Shown piece by piece: positions 1-5,238 of a stretch of DNA of 5,369 nucleotides. Below the pieces are notes generated by a model that worked only from the letters and a program-made list of their open reading frames with translations, had not been told where the DNA came from and made no database searches. The position numbers and the translations under genes are program-made. The stretch lies in assembly GCA_013298485.1 (NCBI GenBank), contig JAAFHS010000214.1:1-5369 (forward strand), written 5' to 3'. Origin of the DNA: Rhodobacterales bacterium. Lineage in GTDB: Bacteria; Pseudomonadota; Alphaproteobacteria; Rhodobacterales; Rhodobacteraceae. Numbering within the stretch: the first letter of the stretch is position 1; every line of letters starts with the position of its first letter.

Positions 1-14
1 GGGCCATCCTGTGA
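1..14 (+). CDS. possible C-terminal end of an upstream gene (partial)
   Basis: Reading GCC ATC CTG TGA gives a C-terminus of Ala-Ile-Leu whose TGA at 12-14 overlaps the GTG start of engB in a GTGA arrangement. The same GTGA/ATGA overlap is used twice more in this window between real genes, which makes an upstream coding end plausible. From memory, Rhodobacteraceae often carry a MOSC-domain protein gene before engB, but four codons cannot identify a product. Confidence 0.3.
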
Positions 15-661
15 CCCTGCCCTTCCCGCTGGCCCCCACCCCCGAAGATGCGGCGCGCGAGGCTGGGCGGCTGCTCTTTGCAGGCCGCGTGGATTTCGTC
101 AAAGGGGTCGTGGCCATGTCCGGCCTGCCCCCCGCAGACCGGCTCGAGATCTGCTTTGCCGGCCGCTCCAACGTCGGGAAATCCAGCCTGATCAACGCGC
201 TGACGGGGCGCAAAAGCCTCGCCCGCGCCTCGAACACGCCCGGACGCACGCAGGAAATCAACTACTTCGCCCTCGGTGATGCGCGCTATATGGTCGATCT
301 GCCCGGTTACGGCTATGCCGAGGCCCCGGTCGCCGTGGTCGCGAAATGGCAGGCCCTGCTGCGCGCTTATCTTGCGGGGCGCCAGACCCTGCGCCGCGCC
401 TTCGTGCTGATTGATACACGCCACGGCGTCAAGGACGTGGATGAGGACATCCTGACACTGATGGACCGCTCTGCCCTCGCCTTTCAGGTGGTGATGACCA
501 AGGCCGACAAAGTGTCGGCGGCCACGCGCGATGCCAATATCGCACAGGTGCGCGCCGCGCTGGCCAAACACCCGGCCGCCTATCCTGAACTCGTCGTCAC
601 CAGTTCCGAAAAAGGCGACGGCATCGAAACCCTGCGCGCGATCATCGCGACGCTGGTCTGA
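11..661 (+). CDS. engB: EngB/YihA/YsxC ribosome-biogenesis GTP-binding protein
   Basis: This is a TRAFAC-class GTPase of the EngB family. Family members act in the cytoplasm in late 50S ribosomal subunit assembly and are usually essential. All G motifs are visible in the 216-aa product: G1 GRSNVGKSS at residues 51-59, the G2 region NTPGRTQ at 75-81, G3 DLPGYG at 96-101, G4 TKAD at 163-166 and a G5 TSSEKGDG at 197-204. The length is normal for the family, with a short N-terminal extension before the conserved FVKG motif at 29-32. The GTG start is chosen because the N-terminal MTLPFPLAP segment resembles what I recall from Rhodobacteraceae EngB, and because it overlaps a preceding TGA. No strong Shine-Dalgarno is seen in the ten bases available. 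The stop codon forms the outermost triplet of a long inverted repeat shared with the converging SDR gene. The identification is secure. Confidence 0.97.
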   Translation: MTLPFPLAPTPEDAAREAGRLLFAGRVDFVKGVVAMSGLPPADRLEICFAGRSNVGKSSLINALTGRKSLARASNTPGRTQEINYFALGDARYMVDLPGYGYAEAPVAVVAKWQALLRAYLAGRQTLRRAFVLIDTRHGVKDVDEDILTLMDRSALAFQVVMTKADKVSAATRDANIAQVRAALAKHPAAYPELVVTSSEKGDGIETLRAIIATLV

Positions 662-698
662 CGTCTAAAAATTTTCGTCCGAAAATTTTTAGACGTCA
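659..698. terminator. bidirectional terminator-like perfect inverted repeat between convergent genes
   Basis: Two perfectly complementary 19-bp arms lie at 659-677 and 680-698 with only 2 nt (TC) between them; a physical loop would be about 4-6 nt. The left arm begins with the TGA of engB and the right arm ends with TCA, the TGA of the SDR gene on the other strand. Each arm holds GACGTC at its outside, then an A5/T4 tract and a CG at the loop. A short hairpin at 672-685 is followed by TTTTT at 686-690 on +, and by symmetry by the same U-run on - (667-671), so it can be read as an intrinsic terminator in both directions. The function is inferred; the symmetry is seen directly. Confidence 0.85.
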
Positions 699-1427
699 GA
701 CATGCTGCCCGCCGTTGATCTGCAACTCCGCCCCCGAAATGTAATGCGACTGCTCCGAACACAGGAACCAGATCGCATCCGCCACCTCGCGCGGCTGGCC
801 CAGCCGACGCAACGGCAGGCTCTCCACGATTCTGTCCGTGCCCGGTGACAGGATCGCTGTTTCCACCTCACCCGGCGCGATGGCATTCACCCGCACGCCC
901 AGCGGCCCGAAATCATGCGCCATCTCGCGCGTCAGCGCCGCAAGCGCCGCCTTTGATGTCGAATAAGCCGCCCCCGCAAACGGATGCACGCGGCTCCCCG
1001 CGATGGAGGTCACGTTGACCACAGCACCTTGCGCCGCCACCAGTTCGTCCTGCAATCCCCGCGCCAGCACGACGGGCGCAAAGAAATTCACATGGAACAC
1101 CTGCCCCCAGGTGCGCAGATCCGTGTTCAGCGTCGTCAACCGCCCGCCATCGGGCATTTTCGGGCTGATACCCGCGTTATTCACCAGCGCATGCAGCCGC
1201 CCGTTGATCTTGGATTTGATGACTGCAATCGCCGCAATCGTCTTGGTGGGATCGGCCAGATCAATCTCGATATGGTTCTCCTCACCCCCCGGCCAGGGGC
1301 AGCGCGGATCGAAGGGCTGACGCGAACAGGTCAGCACGCGCCAGCCTTCGGCCCCGAAACGTTTGACCGTGGCATGCCCGATCCCCCGGCTCGCCCCCGT
1401 CAGCACGATTGTCTTCTGTTCACTCAT
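696..1427 (-). CDS. short-chain dehydrogenase/reductase (SDR), FabG-like classical type
   Basis: This is a 243-aa classical SDR that probably reduces or oxidises a carbonyl/hydroxyl group with NAD(P)(H) in the cytoplasm; the substrate is not deducible. The Rossmann motif TGASRGIG is at residues 10-17, NNAG at 83-86, and the catalytic tetrad is Asn114, Ser141, Tyr155 and Lys159 (YSTSK at 155-159). The PGEVET stretch at 185-190 matches the usual post-Lys PG motif, and SGAELQINGG near the C-terminus is typical of FabG-like members. Basic residues Arg14 and Arg36 suggest NADP(H), by family precedent. The ATG at 1427 has GAGAGA (1435-1440) seven bases upstream; another ATG four bases earlier is out of frame. 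It lies 23 nt downstream of the exported-protein gene on the same strand, so the two are likely cotranscribed. Base composition is like the host core, unlike that of its partner. Calling it FabG itself would be an over-reach, since no acp or fab genes are nearby. Confidence 0.92.
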   Translation of the reverse strand: MSEQKTIVLTGASRGIGHATVKRFGAEGWRVLTCSRQPFDPRCPWPGGEENHIEIDLADPTKTIAAIAVIKSKINGRLHALVNNAGISPKMPDGGRLTTLNTDLRTWGQVFHVNFFAPVVLARGLQDELVAAQGAVVNVTSIAGSRVHPFAGAAYSTSKAALAALTREMAHDFGPLGVRVNAIAPGEVETAILSPGTDRIVESLPLRRLGQPREVADAIWFLCSEQSHYISGAELQINGGQHV

Positions 1428-1450
1428 GCATGGGTCTCTCAGGAATGCTG

Positions 1451-2098
1451 TTAATCGGCGTCAAAGGAAAGATCATCGCGTTGAAGTCGGACGTCAGCCG
1501 CAAAAAGGGTCAGGCGCACCAGATTTCTCAGGGCATCGTCACCTTCAAGCTCGCATTCATGGCGCGAAATGATCTGATATGTGTCACGGCGCGCGAATTC
1601 AAACACCAGCTGCGTTCCATCAGAGCAAACCGTGACCGTGCCACCTGCGGCGACTTGCGCGGGCTCCACAGGAACACGGCCCGCCCAGATTCCGGCACCG
1701 CCGACCTCATTCAGAATGGCCATCGCCGTCCGCTCCGCAACGGGACCGGACGCTTCCGTTCTCAGAACACCCCCATCATAACCGCCCTGCCCGGACGATG
1801 TCTTCTTCACGAACCCCATCTCCCCGTCGGTATCGACAGTCAGACGGATGACATGTGGTGTCGAAAAGGTGGGCAGGATCAAGACGCGGATCACCGTTTC
1901 ACCGTCTTCCTCATTCGCGCCACTGCCGGCGAACAAGGGCTTTTCGCGCATCGCCCGCAAGTGGCCGCCAAACCAGCCTTCGTAAAATAGCATTCGGTCA
2001 ACGTCCCACGTCCCGCGCGGAAAGTAAGGTTCCGCCGTACTGGCGACGCAAGTGGTCAGCAGGATCAGGGTGACGAGCGTGATTATCGGTTTTGGCAT
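1451..2098 (-). CDS. uncharacterised exported protein, possible lipoprotein
   Basis: I do not recognise the family. The 215-aa product opens with a short basic start (MPKP), a hydrophobic segment at residues 5-16 and LTTC at 14-17, followed by CVASTAEP. This is a Sec signal peptide; Cys17 could be a lipidation site, but Thr at -1 is not a standard lipobox residue, so cleavage by signal peptidase I after VAS or STA is an alternative. The mature part is about 195 residues, has no further membrane segment, and contains two cysteines (158 and 182) that could form a disulfide in the periplasm. The ATG at 2098 is chosen because GAGG (2104-2107) lies five bases upstream and the signal peptide begins there. 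A longer in-frame extension to 2233 would run into argB and has no signal sequence. Sampled GC is about 52-53 per cent, against about 65-68 per cent in argB and the SDR gene. It probably leads an operon with the SDR gene. Confidence 0.78.
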   Translation of the reverse strand: MPKPIITLVTLILLTTCVASTAEPYFPRGTWDVDRMLFYEGWFGGHLRAMREKPLFAGSGANEEDGETVIRVLILPTFSTPHVIRLTVDTDGEMGFVKKTSSGQGGYDGGVLRTEASGPVAERTAMAILNEVGGAGIWAGRVPVEPAQVAAGGTVTVCSDGTQLVFEFARRDTYQIISRHECELEGDDALRNLVRLTLFAADVRLQRDDLSFDAD

Positions 2099-2192
2099 GA
2101 TGACCTCACCATACGCGCTGGACCGTCCATGGCAAGGCAAGCGCTTGGCAGGCCCGCACAAACGGGCTACCAAAACTGCAGCGGAGGCCCAG
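2099..2192. promoter_or_regulatory. divergent intergenic region between exported-protein gene and argB
   Basis: These 94 nt must carry signals for two outward-facing operons. On +, TTGGCA at 2145-2150 is a five-of-six match to a -35 box, and 17 nt later TACCAA at 2168-2173 is a poor -10. A perfect 10-bp palindrome CAAGCGCTTG at 2138-2147 overlaps that -35 and could be an operator. GCCCG (2152-2156) and CGGGC (2163-2167) could pair around a 6-nt loop. None of these is strong. The presence of promoters is inferred from the divergent layout; their exact positions are tentative. Confidence 0.4.
2183..2187 (+). promoter_or_regulatory. ribosome binding site that fixes the argB start
   Basis: GGAGG lies five bases before the ATG at 2193. 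The later in-frame ATG at 2208 has no comparable site, and the frame stays open upstream to 2052 only across the divergent intergenic region and part of the opposite-strand gene. Confidence 0.8.
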
Positions 2193-3092
2193 ATGAGAAA
2201 GCAAACCATGTCCCTGACCGACTCGCTTGCCACCGCCCGCGTGCTGTCCGAGGCGCTGCCCTATATGCAGCGCTATTCCGATGCCGTGGTCGTGGTGAAA
2301 TTCGGCGGCAATGCCATGGGGGACGAGGCCGCAATGGCCGAATTTGCCCGCGATATCGTGCTGATGCGGCAGGTCGGCGTGAACCCGGTCGTCGTGCATG
2401 GCGGCGGGCCGATGATCAACCAGATGCTGGAAAAACTCGGCATCAAATCCGCATTCGTGCGCGGCAAACGCGTGACCGACAAGGCCACGGTAGAGGTGGT
2501 CGAGATGATCCTGTCCGGCCTTGTGAACAAGCGCATCGTGCAGGCGATCAACGATCAGGGCGGCCGCGCCGTGGGCATTTCGGGCAAGGATGATGATCTG
2601 ATGGTCTGCGTCGCCGATGATCCCGAACTTGGCTTCGTCGGCCGCCCGGTGGAAATGAACGTGCAGGTCCTGCGCGATCTTTACGCCGCGGGCATCATCC
2701 CTGTCGTGGCCCCCGTGGCCACCGGCATGGCGGATAATGAGACGTTCAACGTGAACGGCGATACTGCCGCAGGTGCCATCGCAGGTGCCCTGCAGGCCGA
2801 CCGCCTGCTGCTGCTGACCGATGTCGCGGGCGTCAAGAACGCAGGCGGCGAGGTTCTGACCCAGATCACCCCGGATGAGGTGCGCGCGATGATCGCCGAC
2901 GGCACCATCAGCGGCGGGATGATCCCCAAGGTCGAAACCGCCCTTGCCGCCGTAGACCAGGGCGTGCGTGCCGTTACCATCCTCGATGGCCGCATCCCCA
3001 ATGCCTGCCTGCTGGAACTGTTCACCGACCATGGGGCCGGATCGCAGATCCGCGCGACCGAGCCGCGCGTCAAGCCGCGCGTGCGGCGGTGA
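2193..3092 (+). CDS. argB: acetylglutamate kinase
   Basis: ArgB phosphorylates N-acetyl-L-glutamate with ATP, the second step of arginine biosynthesis, in the cytoplasm. The 299-aa product has the amino-acid-kinase fold signatures: KFGG at residues 36-39 (Lys36), HGGGP at 69-73, GKRVT with Arg93, NVNGD at 186-190, LTDV at 208-211 and GGMIPK ending in Lys246. These correspond to the catalytic and substrate-binding residues of E. coli ArgB. Unlike that short, arginine-insensitive enzyme, it has an N-terminal extension of about 30 residues and a C-terminal DGR...LLELFTDHGAGS segment. By family precedent these mark hexameric, arginine-feedback-inhibited kinases, so allosteric inhibition is inferred. 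The usual His of that segment is Asn here (IPNACLLE). A basic tail, EPRVKPRVRR, follows. The start at 2193 is chosen for its GGAGG site. The stop overlaps the next start as GTGA, indicating translational coupling in an operon with the iron-sulfur and phosphatase genes. Confidence 0.97.
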   Translation: MRKQTMSLTDSLATARVLSEALPYMQRYSDAVVVVKFGGNAMGDEAAMAEFARDIVLMRQVGVNPVVVHGGGPMINQMLEKLGIKSAFVRGKRVTDKATVEVVEMILSGLVNKRIVQAINDQGGRAVGISGKDDDLMVCVADDPELGFVGRPVEMNVQVLRDLYAAGIIPVVAPVATGMADNETFNVNGDTAAGAIAGALQADRLLLLTDVAGVKNAGGEVLTQITPDEVRAMIADGTISGGMIPKVETALAAVDQGVRAVTILDGRIPNACLLELFTDHGAGSQIRATEPRVKPRVRR

Positions 3093-3727
3093 ACCCGGAT
3101 ATCAACACCCGCCTTGCCCCGCATCACCTGACCGTGCTTGGCGGCTTTCATGCAGGCCCCGATGATGCCCTGCCCCAGGGCACGCAGACACTCCTGATGA
3201 TCGGCCCCGGCGATGGCTTCTGGCCCCATGTCACCACCCAACCCGAATGGGATGGCACCCCTGATCCCGTCGACCGCTGGTCGCGCCGGGTGATCGGGAC
3301 GATCGCCTGCGACCTTGGTGCCAAGGCGATCTTTCCCTTCGGCGGCCCGCCCTATCATCCCTTCTACCGCTGGGCCTTGCGCACGGGCCGCGTCTGGGAC
3401 AGCCCCGTGCGCCTTCTGGTGCATGCGACCCAAGGCCTGATGGTCAGCTTCCGTGGCGCGCTCGCGCTGAAAACCCGCGTCGATCTGCCCCCGCCCGCCA
3501 CACCGCCCTGTGACGCCTGCGCCAAACCCTGCCTGACCGCATGCCCGGCAGATGCCTTGACCGGGGCAGGTTACAATCTGCCCGCCTGCCATGGGTATCT
3601 CGATAGCCCACCGGGCGTTATCTGCATGTCACAAGGCTGTGCTGTGCGCCGTGCTTGCCCCCTGTCGCAAAGCTATGCAAGGATGCCCGAACAGTCTGCC
3701 TATCATATGGGACAATTCCACAAATGA
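3089..3727 (+). CDS. iron-sulfur (ferredoxin-like) protein, QueG-related C-terminal half, function unknown
   Basis: The 212-aa product has two parts. Residues 1-135 include LLMIGPGDGFWPHV, then DPVDRWSRRVIG and FPFGGPPYHPFYRW, a pattern I recall from alphaproteobacterial proteins annotated simply as ferredoxin. Residues 141-191 hold eight cysteines: C141-x2-C144-x3-C148-x3-C152-Pro, then C167, C179, C184 and C190-Pro. Such a set could bind one or two [4Fe-4S] clusters, as in the C-terminal domain of epoxyqueuosine reductase QueG, but the x3 in the first motif differs from the standard CxxCxxCxxxCP. No export signal or membrane segment is seen, so it is probably cytoplasmic. It starts with GTG overlapping the argB stop (GTGA) with no strong ribosome site, implying coupling to argB; its own stop overlaps the next start (ATGA). 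A redox role is inferred; partner and substrate are unknown. It is too short to be QueG itself. Confidence 0.85.
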   Translation: MNPDINTRLAPHHLTVLGGFHAGPDDALPQGTQTLLMIGPGDGFWPHVTTQPEWDGTPDPVDRWSRRVIGTIACDLGAKAIFPFGGPPYHPFYRWALRTGRVWDSPVRLLVHATQGLMVSFRGALALKTRVDLPPPATPPCDACAKPCLTACPADALTGAGYNLPACHGYLDSPPGVICMSQGCAVRRACPLSQSYARMPEQSAYHMGQFHK

Positions 3728-4227
3728 AGCGCCTGATCCTCACACGCCACGCGAAATCGAGCTGGGATGACCCCCTGATGGCCGATCATGACCGCCCCTT
3801 GAACGACCGCGGCAAGGCGGCGGCGGCGGATCTCGGCCAATGGCTCGCCACCCGCGGCTATGTCCCCGATGAGGTCCTCTGTTCCGACAGCCTGCGCACC
3901 CGCAAAACATGGAGCGGCCTTGCCCCCGCCCTGCCCGGCACCCCGATCCTGGAATTGAAGCCAGCCCTCTATCACGCAGGCCCCGATGTCATGCTGGCCG
4001 TGCTGCGCCACGCAAAGGGCGACACCGTAATGATGATCGGCCACAACCCCGGCATCGCCGAATTTGCCGCGCGCATCACGGCGATTGCCCCCCTGAACAC
4101 CGAATTCGCCCGCTATCCGACCGGGGCCACGACAGTGATTGATTTCGCTGTCGGGGGTTGGGCCGATGTGGCATGGGGTGCCGGCAGCACGCTTGATTTC
4201 ATCGTGCCGCGCGAATTGGCAGTGTAG
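3724..4227 (+). CDS. SixA-type histidine phosphatase family protein
   Basis: This 167-aa protein belongs to the histidine phosphatase (phosphoglycerate-mutase-like) superfamily, short SixA branch. The RHA motif has catalytic His9 after Arg8 (TRHAKSSW). RPLNDRG is at 24-30, a SDSLRTRKT stretch at 54-62 supplies Arg58, and GHNPG at 106-110 supplies the second catalytic His107. E. coli SixA dephosphorylates the HPt domain of ArcB. Many alphaproteobacterial relatives have no established target and no Arc system is visible here, so the substrate is open. The start is the ATG at 3724, overlapping the preceding TGA as ATGA. A frame extension back to 3655 lies inside the iron-sulfur gene and would add residues before the conserved N-terminal beta strand. 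GGGA at 3709-3712 is a distant, weak ribosome site, so translational coupling is likely. Confidence 0.93.
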   Translation: MKRLILTRHAKSSWDDPLMADHDRPLNDRGKAAAADLGQWLATRGYVPDEVLCSDSLRTRKTWSGLAPALPGTPILELKPALYHAGPDVMLAVLRHAKGDTVMMIGHNPGIAEFAARITAIAPLNTEFARYPTGATTVIDFAVGGWADVAWGAGSTLDFIVPRELAV

Positions 4228-4236
4228 GTGGCGACG

Positions 4237-4392
4237 ATGGATTACGGCAAATCAGGCAACCCAAAGCCCGGCAAATTCCGCCCCGGCAATGATGACGTCA
4301 TTCCGCAGAGCACCGGAAATGCAAAGCGCCCCACGAAAGAAGAACTGCTCGCGCGGATGAAGGCCGCCGCCGCTGCGAAAAAGAACGCCTGA
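4237..4392 (+). CDS. small basic hypothetical protein (51 aa)
   Basis: No known domain is recognised. The ATG at 4237 lies 9 nt after the sixA-like stop and has AGGTGG (4226-4231), five bases upstream, overlapping that stop. An in-frame GTG at 4228 is a weaker alternative. The 51-residue product begins MDYGKSGNPKPGKFRPGN, is rich in Gly, Pro and Lys and probably disordered, and ends with a likely amphipathic, Ala/Lys-rich helix (KEELLARMKAAAAAKKNA). There are ten Lys and three Arg, so it is strongly basic. From memory, many Rhodobacterales encode small proteins ending in a similar LLARMKAA helix, but I cannot name a family. Tight operon spacing, a good ribosome site and a stop placed just before a terminator-like repeat support it as a real gene. 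Nucleic-acid or ribosome binding is only a guess from charge. Confidence 0.68.
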   Translation: MDYGKSGNPKPGKFRPGNDDVIPQSTGNAKRPTKEELLARMKAAAAAKKNA

Positions 4393-4397
4393 GGGGT

Positions 4398-4456
4398 GAT
4401 GGGCAGAATTGCCCATCCTACCCGGTCATCGCGTAGGATGGGCAATTCTGCCCATC
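4398..4456. repeat. 24-bp perfect inverted repeat, nested-hairpin element, probable bidirectional terminator or dispersed repeat
   Basis: The arms at 4398-4421 and 4433-4456 are perfectly complementary over 24 bp around an 11-nt loop. Each arm is itself a hairpin: GATGGGCA-GAAT-TGCCCATC at 4398-4417, and GATGGGCA-ATTC-TGCCCATC at 4437-4456. The element therefore can fold as one long stem or as two short 8-bp stems. It is spaced exactly 5 nt from the stop codon on each side (small-protein stop ending 4392; bztD stop starting 4462). No U-run follows on either strand, so classical intrinsic termination is not clearly supported. I recall GTAGG(G/A)TGGGCA-type palindromes as common intergenic repeats in proteobacteria; this is unchecked. 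Confidence 0.85.
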
Positions 4457-4461
4457 TTCGT

Positions 4462-5229
4462 TCAATGCCCCAGAATCTGGCTCAGGAACAGCTTCGTCCG
4501 GTCGCTTTTCGGGTTGTTGAAAAACTCCTTCGGCTCGTTCTGTTCCACGATCTGGCCCTGATCCATGAAGATCACCCGGTTCGCCACCGCCTGCGCGAAC
4601 CCCATCTCATGCGTCACGCACAGCATGGTCATGCCTTCCTGTGCCAGCTCGATCATCGTATCCAGCACTTCCTTGATCATCTCGGGGTCCAGCGCCGATG
4701 TCGGCTCGTCAAACAGCATGATGCGCGGCTTCATGCACAGGCTGCGCGCGATTGCCACGCGCTGCTGCTGCCCGCCTGACAGCTGACCGGGGTACTTATG
4801 CGCCTGTTCCGGGATTTTGACCTTTTTCAGGAAATGCATCGCCACTTCTTCCGCCTCGCGCTTGGGCGTCTTGCGCACCCAGATCGGGGCCAGCGTCAGG
4901 TTCTCCAGAATCGTCAGATGCGGGAACAGGTTGAAATGCTGAAACACCATTCCCACTTCCGACCGCACCTTGTCGATGTTCTTCAGATCATTCGTCAGCT
5001 CCGTCCCATCGACCACGATCTGGCCCTGCTGGTGTTCCTCCAGCCGGTTGATGCAGCGGATCAGCGTTGATTTGCCCGATCCCGACGGCCCGCAGATCAC
5101 GATCCGTTCGCCCCGCATCACCGTCATGTTGATGTCGCGCAGCACATGGAACGTGCCGTACCACTTGTTCATCCCCGTGATCTGGATCGCGGTCTCATCG
5201 CTGACTTGCATTTTCGCGGACGTGTTCAT
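4462..5229 (-). CDS. bztD: amino-acid ABC transporter ATP-binding protein, BztD/AapP-like (glutamate/glutamine/aspartate/asparagine)
   Basis: This is the cytoplasmic ATPase of a polar-amino-acid (PAAT) importer, which powers uptake through the inner-membrane permeases. The 255-aa product is full length: Walker A GPSGSGKST at residues 47-55, Q-loop Gln97 (VFQHFN), signature LSGGQQQ at 150-156, Walker B IMLFDE at 170-175, D-loop SALD and H-loop His207. The sequence, including NKWYGTFHVLRDIN and the C-terminal LFLSQILGH, closely resembles what I recall of Rhodobacter BztD, whose system carries glutamate, glutamine, aspartate and asparagine. The ATG at 5229 is preceded by AAGGA (5236-5240) at six bases, overlapping the stop of the permease gene 9 nt upstream, so it is in the same operon. 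The N-terminal residues 1-12 are variable; Met7 is a less likely start. Substrate assignment rests on family resemblance, and AapP is the alternative name. Confidence 0.94.
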   Translation of the reverse strand: MNTSAKMQVSDETAIQITGMNKWYGTFHVLRDINMTVMRGERIVICGPSGSGKSTLIRCINRLEEHQQGQIVVDGTELTNDLKNIDKVRSEVGMVFQHFNLFPHLTILENLTLAPIWVRKTPKREAEEVAMHFLKKVKIPEQAHKYPGQLSGGQQQRVAIARSLCMKPRIMLFDEPTSALDPEMIKEVLDTMIELAQEGMTMLCVTHEMGFAQAVANRVIFMDQGQIVEQNEPKEFFNNPKSDRTKLFLSQILGH

Positions 5230-5238
5230 GACTGATCC

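Noticed and set aside
689..886. Short - strand frames near the engB/SDR junction (also 580-762)
   Set aside because: They lie in alternative frames of engB and the SDR gene and run through the palindromic terminator; nothing supports translation.
1409..1990. + strand open frame (193 aa) opposite the exported-protein gene
   Set aside because: The - strand reading has a signal peptide, a ribosome site and operon spacing to the SDR gene; the + reading has none and starts inside the SDR gene.
2108..2135. TTGCCA/TATGGT promoter-like pair on the - strand, 16-nt spacing
   Set aside because: Transcription would start within a few bases of the ATG at 2098 and leave out the ribosome site, so it is unlikely to serve the exported-protein gene.
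2099..2233. 45-residue N-terminal extension of the exported protein up to 2233
   Set aside because: It would overlap the start of argB and place the signal peptide internally; GAGG before the ATG at 2098 gives a better start.
2106..3032. Long - strand open frame (308 aa, His-rich) opposite argB
   Set aside because: It is an antisense shadow of the unambiguous argB coding sequence; the composition is odd (many His, Asp and Gly) and no domain is seen.
2681..3592. Long - strand open frame (303 aa) opposite argB and the iron-sulfur gene
   Set aside because: It spans the boundary of two well-supported + genes antisense and has no recognisable motif; such frames are common in high-GC DNA.
3655..3723. 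23-residue N-terminal extension of the phosphatase
   Set aside because: It overlaps the 3' end of the iron-sulfur gene, and the conserved beta strand and RHA motif begin right after the ATG at 3724, which forms a standard ATGA overlap.
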